From the NCBI RefSeq assembly GCF_016518545.1, contig NZ_JACVTO010000003.1, positions 1-64,000 on the forward strand: a stretch of 64,000 nt of DNA, given 5' to 3'. Source of the DNA: Pseudomonas sp. S30 (lineage in GTDB: Bacteria; Pseudomonadota; Gammaproteobacteria; Pseudomonadales; Pseudomonadaceae). Positions 37,500 through 48,521 of the stretch are shown here, piece by piece. The position numbers and the translations under genes were made by a program. Numbering within the stretch: position 1 is the stretch's first letter; each line of letters opens with the position of its first letter. The notes under the pieces are model-generated. The model was not told where the DNA came from, did no database searches, and saw only the letters and a list, made by a program, of their open reading frames with translations.

Positions 37500-37741
37500 G
37501 CCCGTTCAACGGGGGCTGCACTCGGCCTGCCGTTGTATTCGTCGCAGCCTTCGGCCTTGAAGACCAGTCCGGCTATGTCGTCGGCCTAGGCTCTTGGACG
37601 CTCGCTTAGTGGATCGCACAGTTCGTTCTTCCATCCATACACCTCGCCTTCCCACACCAGCCCGACACCGCCAGGGTATTGCTGATGACCTGTCTGCCAA
37701 CCGCTGGGCCAACCGCATGAAGCTGCGGGTACATGATCCGG
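37500..37741 (-). pseudogene. Decayed reading frame in a 309-bp gap
   Basis: On the minus strand a frame reads YPGGVGLVWEGEVYGWKNEL, then CDPLSERPRA and a stop (37588-37586), then ADDIAGLVFKAEGCDEYNG. The composition (W, G, Y, E-rich blocks) looks like real protein rather than a shadow frame, broken by one nonsense codon and lacking a start. I do not recognise the family. The rest of 37485-37793 shows nothing else. Confidence 0.3.
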
Positions 37742-37793
37742 CTAGCTCCGTCATTAGCGTGGGGGCGAAAGCTCCCTGCTCACAAATTCAGTC

Positions 37794-39413
37794 CTAATTG
37801 CTCAACCGCGAGATCACGTCGTTCAATCCCACCGACAACACATGCAGATCCTGGCTCGCAGTCTGGGTGCGCTGGACGTTGCCCTGGTTGGTGGTGGCAA
37901 TGGCGGTGATTTCGGTCAGGTTGCGGGAGATGTCTTCGGCCACGGACGTTTGCTCTTCCGCGGCCGTAGCGATCTGGCGGTTCATTTCGCGGATGGCTTC
38001 CACGGCGCTGGTAATGCGTTCCAGCGACGAGCCTGCCAGCGCCACCTGATCGACGCTTTCCTGACTGCGGGCCTGTCCGCTTTCAATCGCCTGTGCAGCA
38101 TCGACGGCGCCGGTCTGCACCGAACTGATGATCTGGTTGATTTCCGCCGTCGAGGCCGCCGTGCGCTGGGCCAGTGTGCGCACTTCATCCGCGACCACCG
38201 CAAAACCGCGCCCGGCATCGCCGGCACGGGCCGCTTCGATGGCCGCATTGAGGGCCAGCAGGTTGGTCTGCTCGGCGATGCCACGAATCACTTCCAGCAC
38301 TTTGCCGATCCGACCGCTGTCGGCCTCCAGACGCCGAATGACGTTGGCGGTGTTGCTGATCTCGGTGCGCATCTGGGTGATCGCGGCAATGGTCGCGTCC
38401 ATAACCTCGCTGCCTTCCTTGGAACTACGATCTGCTTCGTCAGCGGCCTGTGCAGCCTGAGCCGCATGGCGGGCAACTTCTTGGGCAGTGGCGGACATTT
38501 CGGTCATCGCCGTCGCCACCTGATCGGTGCGCTCGAATTGTTCGTGGGTGCCCTGGGCCATCAGCGCGGCAATCGCCTTCAGCTCGCCGCCGGCGCTGTC
38601 CAAGTCCTTGGTGCTGCGCTTGAGGCGGGTGAAAGTCTCGGCGAGGAAATCCCGCAGTGTGTTGGCGGCAACCGCCAGATGCCCAAGCTCATCATGACGG
38701 GTGATGCTGACGCGGTCGCTGAACTTGCCCTGGCTCAATTGCGCTACATATTCGATCAGCATGCGAATCGGGCCGACGATGTTCCGGTTGACCATCCACA
38801 GGGTGAGCACGCCGACCAGCAACGCCGAGGCGAGCATGACTAGCGTGCCGACGAGAATGGTCCGGTCGGCGGTACTGCTGAGAATTTTCGACCGCTCATC
38901 ACTCTGCTTGCGTAGGTCGGTCACCAGACCGCTCATCTGCTCGCTGGTAGCACGGTCAACGCCCTTCACGGCGGTGTCACCGGCGACCGGCTCATTGCCG
39001 GAAGCGATGTAAGCATCACGGCCTTTTCGATAAGCGACTCCCAGTGTGCGGTGCTCGGTGCGAAGCGCGTCGACTCGAGCCTTGGTCGTGGGGTCCAGGC
39101 CGTCCATTGCACTCAGGCTACTAAGGGTATCCTGCACCTGACGTTCCTGGTCTTCGAACTGCGCCCAGAACTTGTCGCGATCTGCCGGCTGCTTGCCACG
39201 CAGCAGCACGTTCTTCCACTCCTGGACCTGAATCTTGAATTGCAGGTTGGCCTGATCGACCAGTTGCGAGGCATGCAACGGGCCGTCGAGCAGACCGCGA
39301 TAGGCGTGCACGTTGCTGGATAGAAACTGGAAACACGCCAAGGCAATGAGCACGACCAGCACGAGGCTGCCGCTGACCAGCGTGAGAATCTGCAATCTCA
39401 GGGATTTCGACAT
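37794..39413 (-). CDS. Methyl-accepting chemotaxis protein with a four-helix-bundle ligand domain
   Basis: This 539-residue chemoreceptor has TM1 at about residues 9-31, a periplasmic helical domain of about 155 residues (4HB type; [20 protein letters not shown]), TM2 near 188-210, and a HAMP domain starting at [13 protein letters not shown]. The signalling tip is [24 protein letters not shown] precedes the ATG. A weak sigma-28-like site (GCCGAATT at 39538-39531 on the minus strand with TTTAGAAT 11 bp upstream) lies about 120 bp before the start; I would not rely on it. The gene sits in the variable spot between dinF and speA. Ligand unknown. Confidence 0.92.
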   Translation of the reverse strand: MSKSLRLQILTLVSGSLVLVVLIALACFQFLSSNVHAYRGLLDGPLHASQLVDQANLQFKIQVQEWKNVLLRGKQPADRDKFWAQFEDQERQVQDTLSSLSAMDGLDPTTKARVDALRTEHRTLGVAYRKGRDAYIASGNEPVAGDTAVKGVDRATSEQMSGLVTDLRKQSDERSKILSSTADRTILVGTLVMLASALLVGVLTLWMVNRNIVGPIRMLIEYVAQLSQGKFSDRVSITRHDELGHLAVAANTLRDFLAETFTRLKRSTKDLDSAGGELKAIAALMAQGTHEQFERTDQVATAMTEMSATAQEVARHAAQAAQAADEADRSSKEGSEVMDATIAAITQMRTEISNTANVIRRLEADSGRIGKVLEVIRGIAEQTNLLALNAAIEAARAGDAGRGFAVVADEVRTLAQRTAASTAEINQIISSVQTGAVDAAQAIESGQARSQESVDQVALAGSSLERITSAVEAIREMNRQIATAAEEQTSVAEDISRNLTEITAIATTNQGNVQRTQTASQDLHVLSVGLNDVISRLSN

Positions 39414-40067
39414 ACGAGGACCTCAAAAGGGAGGACAACTTGCTCCGAGTACCACTCGGAGTTTTGTGTGGCTTGCCACATCCCTGTGCCTTGGCTTCAG
39501 ATCGAACCGAAACCAGGGCCTACTAAATCTAATTCGGCGTCTAGCGGTGATTCTAAAATGCTATCTTACTGCGACCGACAGGCGGCAATTGCAATCAACA
39601 AAACAGCAGTAAGCCCAGCCGCTTTGAAATTTCACAAACGCGAGAACATTGCATTTACTGAAACTCCGATCAAGTCAGCACCGGCAGCCTGACCGCTGCT
39701 GAAATAGCGCTCCGTTCATCCACGCCAACACGTCTTGCCCATGAGTCAGATGAGCTTCTCCGCGTTCGAATAGGCCGGTAAGCGCAAACACTACATGAAC
39801 ATACTTTTAGCCAAACAAAGTAACTTTCACACTTGCGATTCAAAGCAGATCTACAAGCGCTTTTGATAGCCCTGTTCCTCGCGGCGCCAAGACAGATATC
39901 TGACAGATAGAGTCACGCACTCAAGAACTGGCCAGGTGTTCTACAGCTCGATCTCAACGTATATGCCTCGACCAGAATCTCTTGGCCTTGTCACCAACTG
40001 AGCTCAGCGCAACGGTCACTCACAGTTGCGATCAAAAAGCCCGCGATGAACGCGGGCTGTCTGCGGG
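39414..40067. other. 654-bp non-coding, lower-GC stretch upstream of the chemoreceptor gene
   Basis: No gene or gene remnant is convincing. Elements seen: a perfect 8-bp hairpin, CTCCGAGT/ACTCGGAG with 3-nt loop (39443-39461), in the leader of the chemoreceptor gene; the palindrome CAGATATCTG near 39893; and the speA terminator at the far end. The size and low GC suggest the residue of an exchanged segment. Confidence 0.5.
40033..40058 (-). terminator. Rho-independent terminator of speA
   Basis: An 8-bp stem (AGCCCGCG at 40038-40045 with CGCGGGCT at 40051-40058) and 5-nt loop are followed on the minus strand by five T residues. It starts 9 bp after the speA stop codon. Confidence 0.9.
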
Positions 40068-41981
<1,914 letters not shown>

Positions 41982-42139
41982 TCAAGTCCCCTGTCGATAA
42001 GTTCTGGATACTGCCCTCGCCCATCGGGCGCGCGCAGTATGAAAGCTGAAGATGACGATTCGTCCGTCTGCGCAGGTAGACCCTGATCACAGGGACGAGT
42101 TTAGGCGCTGTGTGAAAAGCCGCGGCGAAGGCTACTGGC

Positions 42140-42511
42140 TCAACCGCCTGACTTCTTCGCCTTGAAGCCCTGTTTCACCAGTTCGCCGATCAGCAGGTCG
42201 ACGTGATCGCCCTGGATCTCGATGACGCCGTCTTTCAAGGCGCCGCCGGTGCCGCAGCGGCGCTTGAGGGTGCTGGCCAGCTCCTTGAGCTGATCCGGCG
42301 GCAGCGGCACGCCGCTGATGGTGGTGACGGTCTTGCCGCCGCGACCCTTGCTTTCACGTCGCACACGGGCGATGCCGTCGCCTTCGGCGACCACCGGCTG
42401 CTTGCAGGCGCATTGGCCCACCGGCTGACTGCAATCGGGGCAATGCCGACCGGCGTCGGTGGAAAACACCAGGCCACCGAGGGCGGAGAAGGAAGAAGCT
42501 TTCTTGGCCAC
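42140..42511 (-). CDS. SUI1/eIF1-family translation factor (YciH-like)
   Basis: This 123-residue protein starts at GTG 42511 with AGAGGAAC upstream; no ATG fits. The N-terminal part has four cysteines (24, 27, 34, 36 in HCPDCSQPVGQCAC) that could bind zinc. The C-terminal SUI1 domain carries GRGGKTVTTISGVPL, LKRRCGTGGALKDG and IQGDHVDLL. YciH of E. coli, a relative, affects the fidelity of translation initiation. It stands between the NUDIX gene and speA in the order conserved in Pseudomonas. Confidence 0.9.
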   Translation of the reverse strand: MAKKASSFSALGGLVFSTDAGRHCPDCSQPVGQCACKQPVVAEGDGIARVRRESKGRGGKTVTTISGVPLPPDQLKELASTLKRRCGTGGALKDGVIEIQGDHVDLLIGELVKQGFKAKKSGG

Positions 42512-42750
42512 TTTTGTTCCTCTGGCTGAGGACAAAAACTGGTCGGCGCCCAGGAGGCTGGACCGACCGCGAAGCCCCACTCTGGCAGGGGCGGCGCTAC
42601 TGCCGCAAGCATCGCGACAACCCCGCAGGGGCGCGCAGTGTAACGGTAAACCCATCGCTTGCTAAGTATCGGATTGCGCCATTTTGCGCAGGTATTGCGA
42701 CGCGGCGGCGCCAGGCTCGCGCACTTGCCCGCGCCACGTCCATCGGGCCT

Positions 42751-43284
42751 TCACAGGTTCGCCTTGTAGCGCTGCAGCGCCGCCAGCGAATCCGGGCAGT
42801 AGTCCTTCACCTGGCTCTGGGCCTCGGCCTGGGCCAGGGTCATGAACCGTGCCTCCATCACCTCTTCAGGCTGCAAGCGCAGCGGCGCGTCCGAGACTGC
42901 CGAAAACACCGCGCACCACAGGCGGTTGCCCGGTTGATCGAAGTAGAACCGTTCGTGAAAACGCAAGGGCGCATCCGCGATGCCCAGTTCTTCTTCGAGC
43001 TCGCGGGCCGCCGACTCGGCATAGCTTTCATGGGCGCCGACCATGCCGCCGGCGGCCACGTCCCAGAAACCGGGGTACAGCGCCTTGCTCAGGGTTCGCC
43101 GGTGCACGCACAGCTCGCCCCGGCCATTGAACAGCAGAATGAAGGTGCAGCGCCCGATGAGCCCGCGCTCACGCAACTCGGCCCGCGGCAGAGCACCGAG
43201 GTAGCGATCCTCGGCATCTACCCAAGCCACGAGTTCGGCGTCGGAGGCCGCGCGGTGCGCAGCCTCTTCGGGGCTGGGGATCAT
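42751..43284 (-). CDS. NUDIX hydrolase (YfcD-like)
   Basis: This 177-residue protein has the NUDIX box at residues 79-101 (GGMVGAHESY then AARELEEELGI). The leading FILLFNGRGELCVHRR and YPGFWDVAAGGM resemble YfcD and isopentenyl-diphosphate isomerase-like NUDIX proteins. The substrate is unknown. The ATG at 43284 overlaps the DUF2333 stop codon by 4 bp, so the pair is translationally coupled. The frame is open further upstream only as a shadow inside DUF2333. Confidence 0.9.
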   Translation of the reverse strand: MIPSPEEAAHRAASDAELVAWVDAEDRYLGALPRAELRERGLIGRCTFILLFNGRGELCVHRRTLSKALYPGFWDVAAGGMVGAHESYAESAARELEEELGIADAPLRFHERFYFDQPGNRLWCAVFSAVSDAPLRLQPEEVMEARFMTLAQAEAQSQVKDYCPDSLAALQRYKANL

Positions 43285-44348
43285 CCCTGCGAGAGCAACT
43301 GGCGCAGGTCGATGACCGCCGCGTTGGCGCGCGAGATGTAGTTGGCCATGACCAGCGAGTGGTTGGCCCACATGCCGAAGCCGCTGCCATTGAGCACCAT
43401 GGGGCTCCACAGCGGCTCCTGGGACGCTTCCAGTTCACGGATGATCTGGCGCACGCTGACGGTGGCGTTCTTCTTGGCCAGCACGTCGGCGAAGTCCACC
43501 TCGATGGCGCGCAGCAGGTGCGACAACGCCCAGGCCTGGCCACGGGCCTCGTAGAAGACGTTGTCGATCTGCAGCCACGGCGTCTCGACGATTTCCTCGT
43601 CGACCTGCGGCGCCTGGCCAGCCTGCACGGTTTCGGTCTTCAGGTTGCTATTGAGCTTGACTCGGCCGACGCTGGCCGACAGGCGCTGGGACAGCGAGCC
43701 CAGGCGCGTGGCGACGTCACCCAGCCAGTTGTTGAGGTTGTCGGCGCGAGTATAGAAGATCGCGCCCTTGTCGCCGGCAGCCAGGCGCGCCTGGTAGCGG
43801 CCAAGGGACTTGATGCCCTCTGCGAACTCCGACTCGCTGGAAGGCAGGATCCAGCTCTTGTAATCGAAGTTGAAGCGCGGCTCGGCCTTGGCCAGGTCGG
43901 CGTCTTCGGTGGACTGCGACTGGGAGCGGGCGAAGTCCTTGCGCAGGGCGCGCGACAGGTCGCGGACCTGGACCAGCACGCCATATTCCCAGCTCGGCAT
44001 GTTGTCCATCCACAGCCCCGGTGGGAAGCGGTCGTTGGCGATATAGCCCCCTGGCTTGTCCAGCAGGGTGGCGGCCACGGTCTTGAGGGTTTCGGTGGTG
44101 GTATAGCCGATCACCATCTGCTGGCCATTGCTCTGGGCAGCCGCCTGGGCGTTCTGCTGCACCGGGAACAGCGCCGGTTCCTGGCTCCAGTACCAGCCCA
44201 GGCCGATGCAGACCAGAAGATAGAGGCCGACCAGGGTCAACAGGGCGCGGCCCCAGAGACCGCCGAAATAGCTACGGGTGGCGGCGCCACGACCGTCGGC
44301 GCGCTCGCGCCGCTCGGCCTTGGCCTCGCGGTTTTTCCAGTCCAGCAT
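43281..44348 (-). CDS. DUF2333 family membrane-anchored protein
   Basis: This 355-residue protein has a short basic cytoplasmic N-terminus, one membrane helix (about residues 30-50, ALLTLVGLYLLVCIGLGWYW), and a long periplasmic helical domain with PGGYIANDRFPPGLWMDN and a conserved end, MVLNGSGFGMWANHSLVM. It belongs to DUF2333, whose role is unknown. The ATG at 44348 has AAGGA; the frame is open six codons further. It overlaps the NUDIX gene and diverges from the GGDEF gene over 249 bp. Confidence 0.88.
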   Translation of the reverse strand: MLDWKNREAKAERRERADGRGAATRSYFGGLWGRALLTLVGLYLLVCIGLGWYWSQEPALFPVQQNAQAAAQSNGQQMVIGYTTTETLKTVAATLLDKPGGYIANDRFPPGLWMDNMPSWEYGVLVQVRDLSRALRKDFARSQSQSTEDADLAKAEPRFNFDYKSWILPSSESEFAEGIKSLGRYQARLAAGDKGAIFYTRADNLNNWLGDVATRLGSLSQRLSASVGRVKLNSNLKTETVQAGQAPQVDEEIVETPWLQIDNVFYEARGQAWALSHLLRAIEVDFADVLAKKNATVSVRQIIRELEASQEPLWSPMVLNGSGFGMWANHSLVMANYISRANAAVIDLRQLLSQG

Positions 44349-44597
44349 GGCGTTGTCCTTAATCAATCATGAAGGTTCAGGGGCTTGGACCGCAGCCCTT
44401 GGCCAGGGTGCCACGGCAGGCCCGCACCCTGGCACTATAAAGCAGACGCAAGCATGCGCATAAGCGACTCTGCGGTCGCGAATTGAATGTTCGGGCGCCT
44501 CGCTTTGCTGACTCGCGGCACGCACGGGCTGTGTAAGAGGTGATAGCATGGCGCCATCATCGAGCCTGCACCCCAACTTCCTACAAGCAGCCAGGAC

Positions 44598-46253
44598 ATG
44601 ACACAGCCCGCCGAGCACAGCCACGAGCGCTTGCGTCAGCATTTCGCCCAGCGCGTCATTCACCAGGCCCGACAGATGCTGGGGATCTGGCAGCGCCTGC
44701 AGGGCGGCGAATGGAACAGCGCCGGACTCGCCGAACTGGGCGATGCCAACCTGTGCCTGCAACGCTATGCCGAACGCTTCGAGCAGCCTGAGCATACCGC
44801 TCTGGCCCAGGCCATAGGCACGCTCCTGGCCACCCTCGAGGTCGGCAGTGCACGCCTGGATTCGCCAGCGATCGGCGAGCTCGAGCGCCTGATGCAGCGC
44901 CTGTCGCGCACAGGCCTGCGCCAGGGCGACCAGCTTGGCAGCGTGCACCTGCCCGCCGTGGGCAAGCCGGTCTACATCCTTCTGCAGGACATCGACCGCG
45001 CCGAACGCCTGGTCCAGCAACTCGCCTTCTTCGGCCTGAGCACTGCGGCGCTGGACAGCAGCGCAGCCCTGCGTGCGGCGCTCAGCGAATGCCTGCCCGC
45101 AGCGATCGTCATGGACGTGGACTTCAGCGCACGCGGCGCCGGCCTGGCCCTGGCGGCCGAGGTCCAGCAGGGGCTGAGCACGGCGATACCGCTGCTGTTC
45201 TTCAGCCGTCACGACGCCGACACGCCCACCCGCCTGGCCGCCGTGCGAGCCGGCGGACGGGAGTTCCTGACCGGCACGCTGGAAGCGTCGAGCCTGCTGG
45301 AAAAGCTCGAGTTGCTGACCAGCGCTGCCCAGTACGAGCCGTACCGAGTCCTGGTGATCGACGATTCACGGGCACAGGCCCTGCACACCGAGCGCCTGCT
45401 CAATGGCGCCGGGATCGTCACCCGCAGCCTCACCGACCCGATGCAGGCCATGGCCGAGCTGGCCGACTTCCAGCCCGACCTGATCATCCTCGACATGTAC
45501 ATGCCCGACTGCAGCGGCGCCGAGCTCGCCAAGGTGATCCGCCACAACGACCGTTATGTCAGCGTGCCGATCATCTACCTGTCTGCCGAGGACGACCTGG
45601 ACAAACAGCTCGACGCCATGAGCGAGGGCGGCGATGACTTCCTCACCAAGCCGATCCGCGCCCGCCACCTGCTGACCACCGTGCGCAACCGGGCGGCGCG
45701 TGCCCGCCACCTCAAGGCACGCATGGTCCGCGACAGCCTGACCGGGCTGTACAACCATACCCACATCCTGCAACTGCTCGAAGATTGCAGCTTCCGCGCG
45801 AGGCGTGAACAGCGGCCGTTGAGTTTCGCGATGCTGGACATCGATCACTTCAAGAAGATCAACGACCACCACGGCCACCCCATGGGCGACCGGGTGATCA
45901 AGAGCCTGGCGCTGTTTCTCAAGCAGCGCCTGCGCAAGACCGACTACATCGGCCGCTATGGCGGCGAAGAGTTCGCCATCGTCATGCCCGACACCGGCCT
46001 GGACGCCGCCCACCAGGTGCTGGACAGCATCCGCCAGCGCTTCGCCGAGATCCACTACCCTGCCCAGCCTCGGGACCTGCAGTGCACCTTCAGCGCCGGC
46101 GTGGTGCAGTTCGACGAGGCGTTCGACGCGCTGAGCCTGGCCAGTGCTGCGGACGAAGCGCTGTACCGCGCCAAGCATGCCGGGCGCAATTGCGTGATGA
46201 GGGTCCAGGCCCAGGCTGCGGCAGATCCAGGGCAGCAAGGCGAGGCTGGGTAG
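44598..46253 (+). CDS. gcbA: GcbA-like response regulator diguanylate cyclase
   Basis: This 551-residue soluble protein has a helical N-terminal region (about residues 1-115), a degenerate receiver (about 120-235, MDVDFSARG), an intact receiver (phosphorylated D299 in LIILDMYMPDCSG, lysine in FLTKPI), and a GGDEF domain with GGEEF at 455-459. The RxxD product-inhibition site is RKTD at 446-449. It should make c-di-GMP upon phosphorylation. The homologue in other pseudomonads (GcbA, PA4843) promotes attachment and affects dispersal. The gene occupies the same conserved position next to a chemoreceptor and dsbD. Confidence 0.88.
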   Translation: MTQPAEHSHERLRQHFAQRVIHQARQMLGIWQRLQGGEWNSAGLAELGDANLCLQRYAERFEQPEHTALAQAIGTLLATLEVGSARLDSPAIGELERLMQRLSRTGLRQGDQLGSVHLPAVGKPVYILLQDIDRAERLVQQLAFFGLSTAALDSSAALRAALSECLPAAIVMDVDFSARGAGLALAAEVQQGLSTAIPLLFFSRHDADTPTRLAAVRAGGREFLTGTLEASSLLEKLELLTSAAQYEPYRVLVIDDSRAQALHTERLLNGAGIVTRSLTDPMQAMAELADFQPDLIILDMYMPDCSGAELAKVIRHNDRYVSVPIIYLSAEDDLDKQLDAMSEGGDDFLTKPIRARHLLTTVRNRAARARHLKARMVRDSLTGLYNHTHILQLLEDCSFRARREQRPLSFAMLDIDHFKKINDHHGHPMGDRVIKSLALFLKQRLRKTDYIGRYGGEEFAIVMPDTGLDAAHQVLDSIRQRFAEIHYPAQPRDLQCTFSAGVVQFDEAFDALSLASAADEALYRAKHAGRNCVMRVQAQAAADPGQQGEAG

Positions 46254-46259
46254 CGCATC

Positions 46260-46286
46260 AGTAGCGGCACTGTGCCACTTTTTTTT
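46260..46286 (+). terminator. Probable terminator after the GGDEF gene
   Basis: A short stem (GGCA/TGCC, with outer AGT/ACT) is followed directly by eight T residues, 7 bp after the stop codon. The stem is weak but the T-run is strong. Confidence 0.5.
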
Positions 46287-46373
46287 GGCGCCAAGCCGGC
46301 GTCGTCATCACCGCGTCACAAAACCGCAATACGTTCAGGCACCTACCTCACCGTTGCCTGGAAGTCTGCGGCT

Positions 46374-48335
46374 ATGCGCCTGAAGTGGCTGACCAATTTC
46401 AATACCCTGTTGCTGGTGACCGTCTGCTTCGCGCTCGGCGCGACCTTGTGGTGGTCGCAGCGCGCCCTGGAGCGCCCCTACCAGATGATGGAGCGCTACC
46501 TGAGCCTGTCCCAGCAGTTCCAGAACCAGGCGGCGGGCAACATCCAGGCCTACCTGTCCAGCGGCGATGCCCTGCGCCACGCGGCCGCCATGGAGGCCAC
46601 TGGCCGGCTGCACGAGGCGCTCGGCCAATGGCCGCAGGCGCTGGCCGACCAACTGCGCCCGAGCCTGGACGGCCTGCAGGCGTTCACCGCCAACGAACTG
46701 CTGGCGGCCGGCAAGCTGGCCGGGGACCCGCAGGCGCTGTTGCTGCAAGCCGAACGGGAACTGGCGGCCAACTTCGAGCAACTGGCGAGCTATGCCCGGG
46801 ACAGCGGCAGTACCGACGCACCGCGCTACCTCGCCCCGCTGCTGGAGGCGTCGCTGCACCTGGGGCGCATGGCCTCGGCACGCGACAAGCTGATCAGCAG
46901 CGGCCGCGCGGAGCTTGCCGACGAGGTGGAGCGAGAACTTCAGCAGATCCGTACCCAGGCCCAGCAGATCGACGCCCTGCCGCTGCTGGGGGTGACCCGT
47001 GCCGCCGAATCCAGCGCCGACGACTTCGCCGCGATGATGGGCCTGCAAAGCCAGGGCGACGAGCACAAGGAAGACGTGGCCGTGGGCCTCAAGCGCGAGC
47101 TGCAGAGCCTGCTGGGCCGCTATCCGGCCGAGCTGCAACGCACCCGTCAGCAGATCGAGCGTCGTGCCGCGCTGGCGGCCAGTACCCGCGAACGACTCGA
47201 CGCGGTGCAGCAGGCCATCGCCGCCCTGGAACCCCAGGTGCGCGGCCAGCACAGCAGGATCGCCGCCGAGGTGCGCTTCACCCAGGGCGGCATGATCGGC
47301 CTGATCCTGCTCATCGCGCTGCTGATCGACACCCTCCAGCGCCGCCTGACCCGCACGCTCACCAGCCTGGCACCAGCGCTGTCGCGCTGGGCCGAAGGGG
47401 ATTTCGGCCAGGCCGTGGAACTGGGCCGCACCAATGTCGAGTTGCGCGAGATCCAGGAGTCGCTCAACCGCCTGCGCCAGTACCTGGTGACGCTGGTCGG
47501 GACCTTGCGCCACAACGCCGAGCAGGTCGCCGGCAGCAGCCATGCCCTGGCCGGCATGAGTACCGCGCTGCACGACGGCGCCGAGCGCCAGGCCGGCGAC
47601 ACCGCGCAGATCCGCGATGCCCTGGGTGAACTGGAGGCGACCATCCAGCAAGTGGCCGGCGACGCCAGCTCGGCGGCCGATGCCAGCCGCGATGCCGGAC
47701 GCGCCGTGGAACACGGCCAGGCGGTGATCGGCCAGAGCCTGTCGGGCCTGCGCGCGCTGGTCGACGAGGTGCAGGGCAACGCGCAACTGATCGAGCAACT
47801 GGCGGCGGAATCGGCGACCATCGGCGGCGTGCTGACGGTGATCCGCGCGATCGCCGAACAGACCAACCTGCTGGCCCTCAACGCCGCCATCGAAGCCGCG
47901 CGGGCCGGCGAAATGGGACGTGGCTTCGCCGTGGTGGCCGACGAGGTGCGCTCGCTGGCCCAGCGCACCACGGGCGCCACCGGGGAAATCCAGGTGCTGA
48001 TCGATCGCTTGCAACTGGCCGCGCGCGAGTCGGTCGACGGCATGCGCACCCAGCTGGAGCATGCCGAAGCCACCGCCAGCCAGGCGCAGATGGCCGACGG
48101 CGCGCTGGACGAGATCGTCAGCGCGATCCGCACCATTGCCGACACGGCGGTGCGCATCGCCGATGTCACCGCTCAGCAGAGCGGCGCGGTGAGCGAGATC
48201 CGCGATCACAGCGAGCGCATTCACCGGCTCGGTGAAGACAACCTGCAGCGTATCGGCGAAGGGCGCCAGCAAGGCGAGCAGTTGCTGCAACTGGGGGGCG
48301 AGCTGAATCAGGCGGTTGGCGCGTTCAGGGTGTGA
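46374..48335 (+). CDS. Methyl-accepting chemotaxis protein, CtpL-like position and layout
   Basis: This 653-residue chemoreceptor has TM1 at about residues 8-28 and a large helical periplasmic domain of about 270 residues with long coiled segments, of the helical-bimodular size. TM2 lies near 303-322 ([15 protein letters not shown]). HAMP-like and signalling regions follow, with tip [20 protein letters not shown]. The frame extends 34 codons upstream, but GGAAG and the normal N-terminus select 46374. In P. aeruginosa the gene at this position is ctpL, linked to phosphate and chlorinated aromatics; the same ligand here is only an inference. Confidence 0.9.
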   Translation: MRLKWLTNFNTLLLVTVCFALGATLWWSQRALERPYQMMERYLSLSQQFQNQAAGNIQAYLSSGDALRHAAAMEATGRLHEALGQWPQALADQLRPSLDGLQAFTANELLAAGKLAGDPQALLLQAERELAANFEQLASYARDSGSTDAPRYLAPLLEASLHLGRMASARDKLISSGRAELADEVERELQQIRTQAQQIDALPLLGVTRAAESSADDFAAMMGLQSQGDEHKEDVAVGLKRELQSLLGRYPAELQRTRQQIERRAALAASTRERLDAVQQAIAALEPQVRGQHSRIAAEVRFTQGGMIGLILLIALLIDTLQRRLTRTLTSLAPALSRWAEGDFGQAVELGRTNVELREIQESLNRLRQYLVTLVGTLRHNAEQVAGSSHALAGMSTALHDGAERQAGDTAQIRDALGELEATIQQVAGDASSAADASRDAGRAVEHGQAVIGQSLSGLRALVDEVQGNAQLIEQLAAESATIGGVLTVIRAIAEQTNLLALNAAIEAARAGEMGRGFAVVADEVRSLAQRTTGATGEIQVLIDRLQLAARESVDGMRTQLEHAEATASQAQMADGALDEIVSAIRTIADTAVRIADVTAQQSGAVSEIRDHSERIHRLGEDNLQRIGEGRQQGEQLLQLGGELNQAVGAFRV

Positions 48336-48521
48336 AGCGCTGAGCCAGCCAGGACGCCGCAGCCGCTTTTGAGCACGTCCACAAGCGGCAGGGCGCCGAG
48401 TGAGAAGGCAGGCGCGGCAGTTCGCCACGCCTGCAGAAGCCGCGCCGGACAGCCCCTGGTCATCCCCGGAGCCGATCAACTCCGCTATCATGCCCGGCAC
48501 GTTCCACCTCGCGAGTCCGCC

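Noticed and set aside
39531..39557. Sigma-28-like promoter for the 4HB chemoreceptor
   Set aside because: Only about half of the consensus matches and it is about 120 bp from the start codon.
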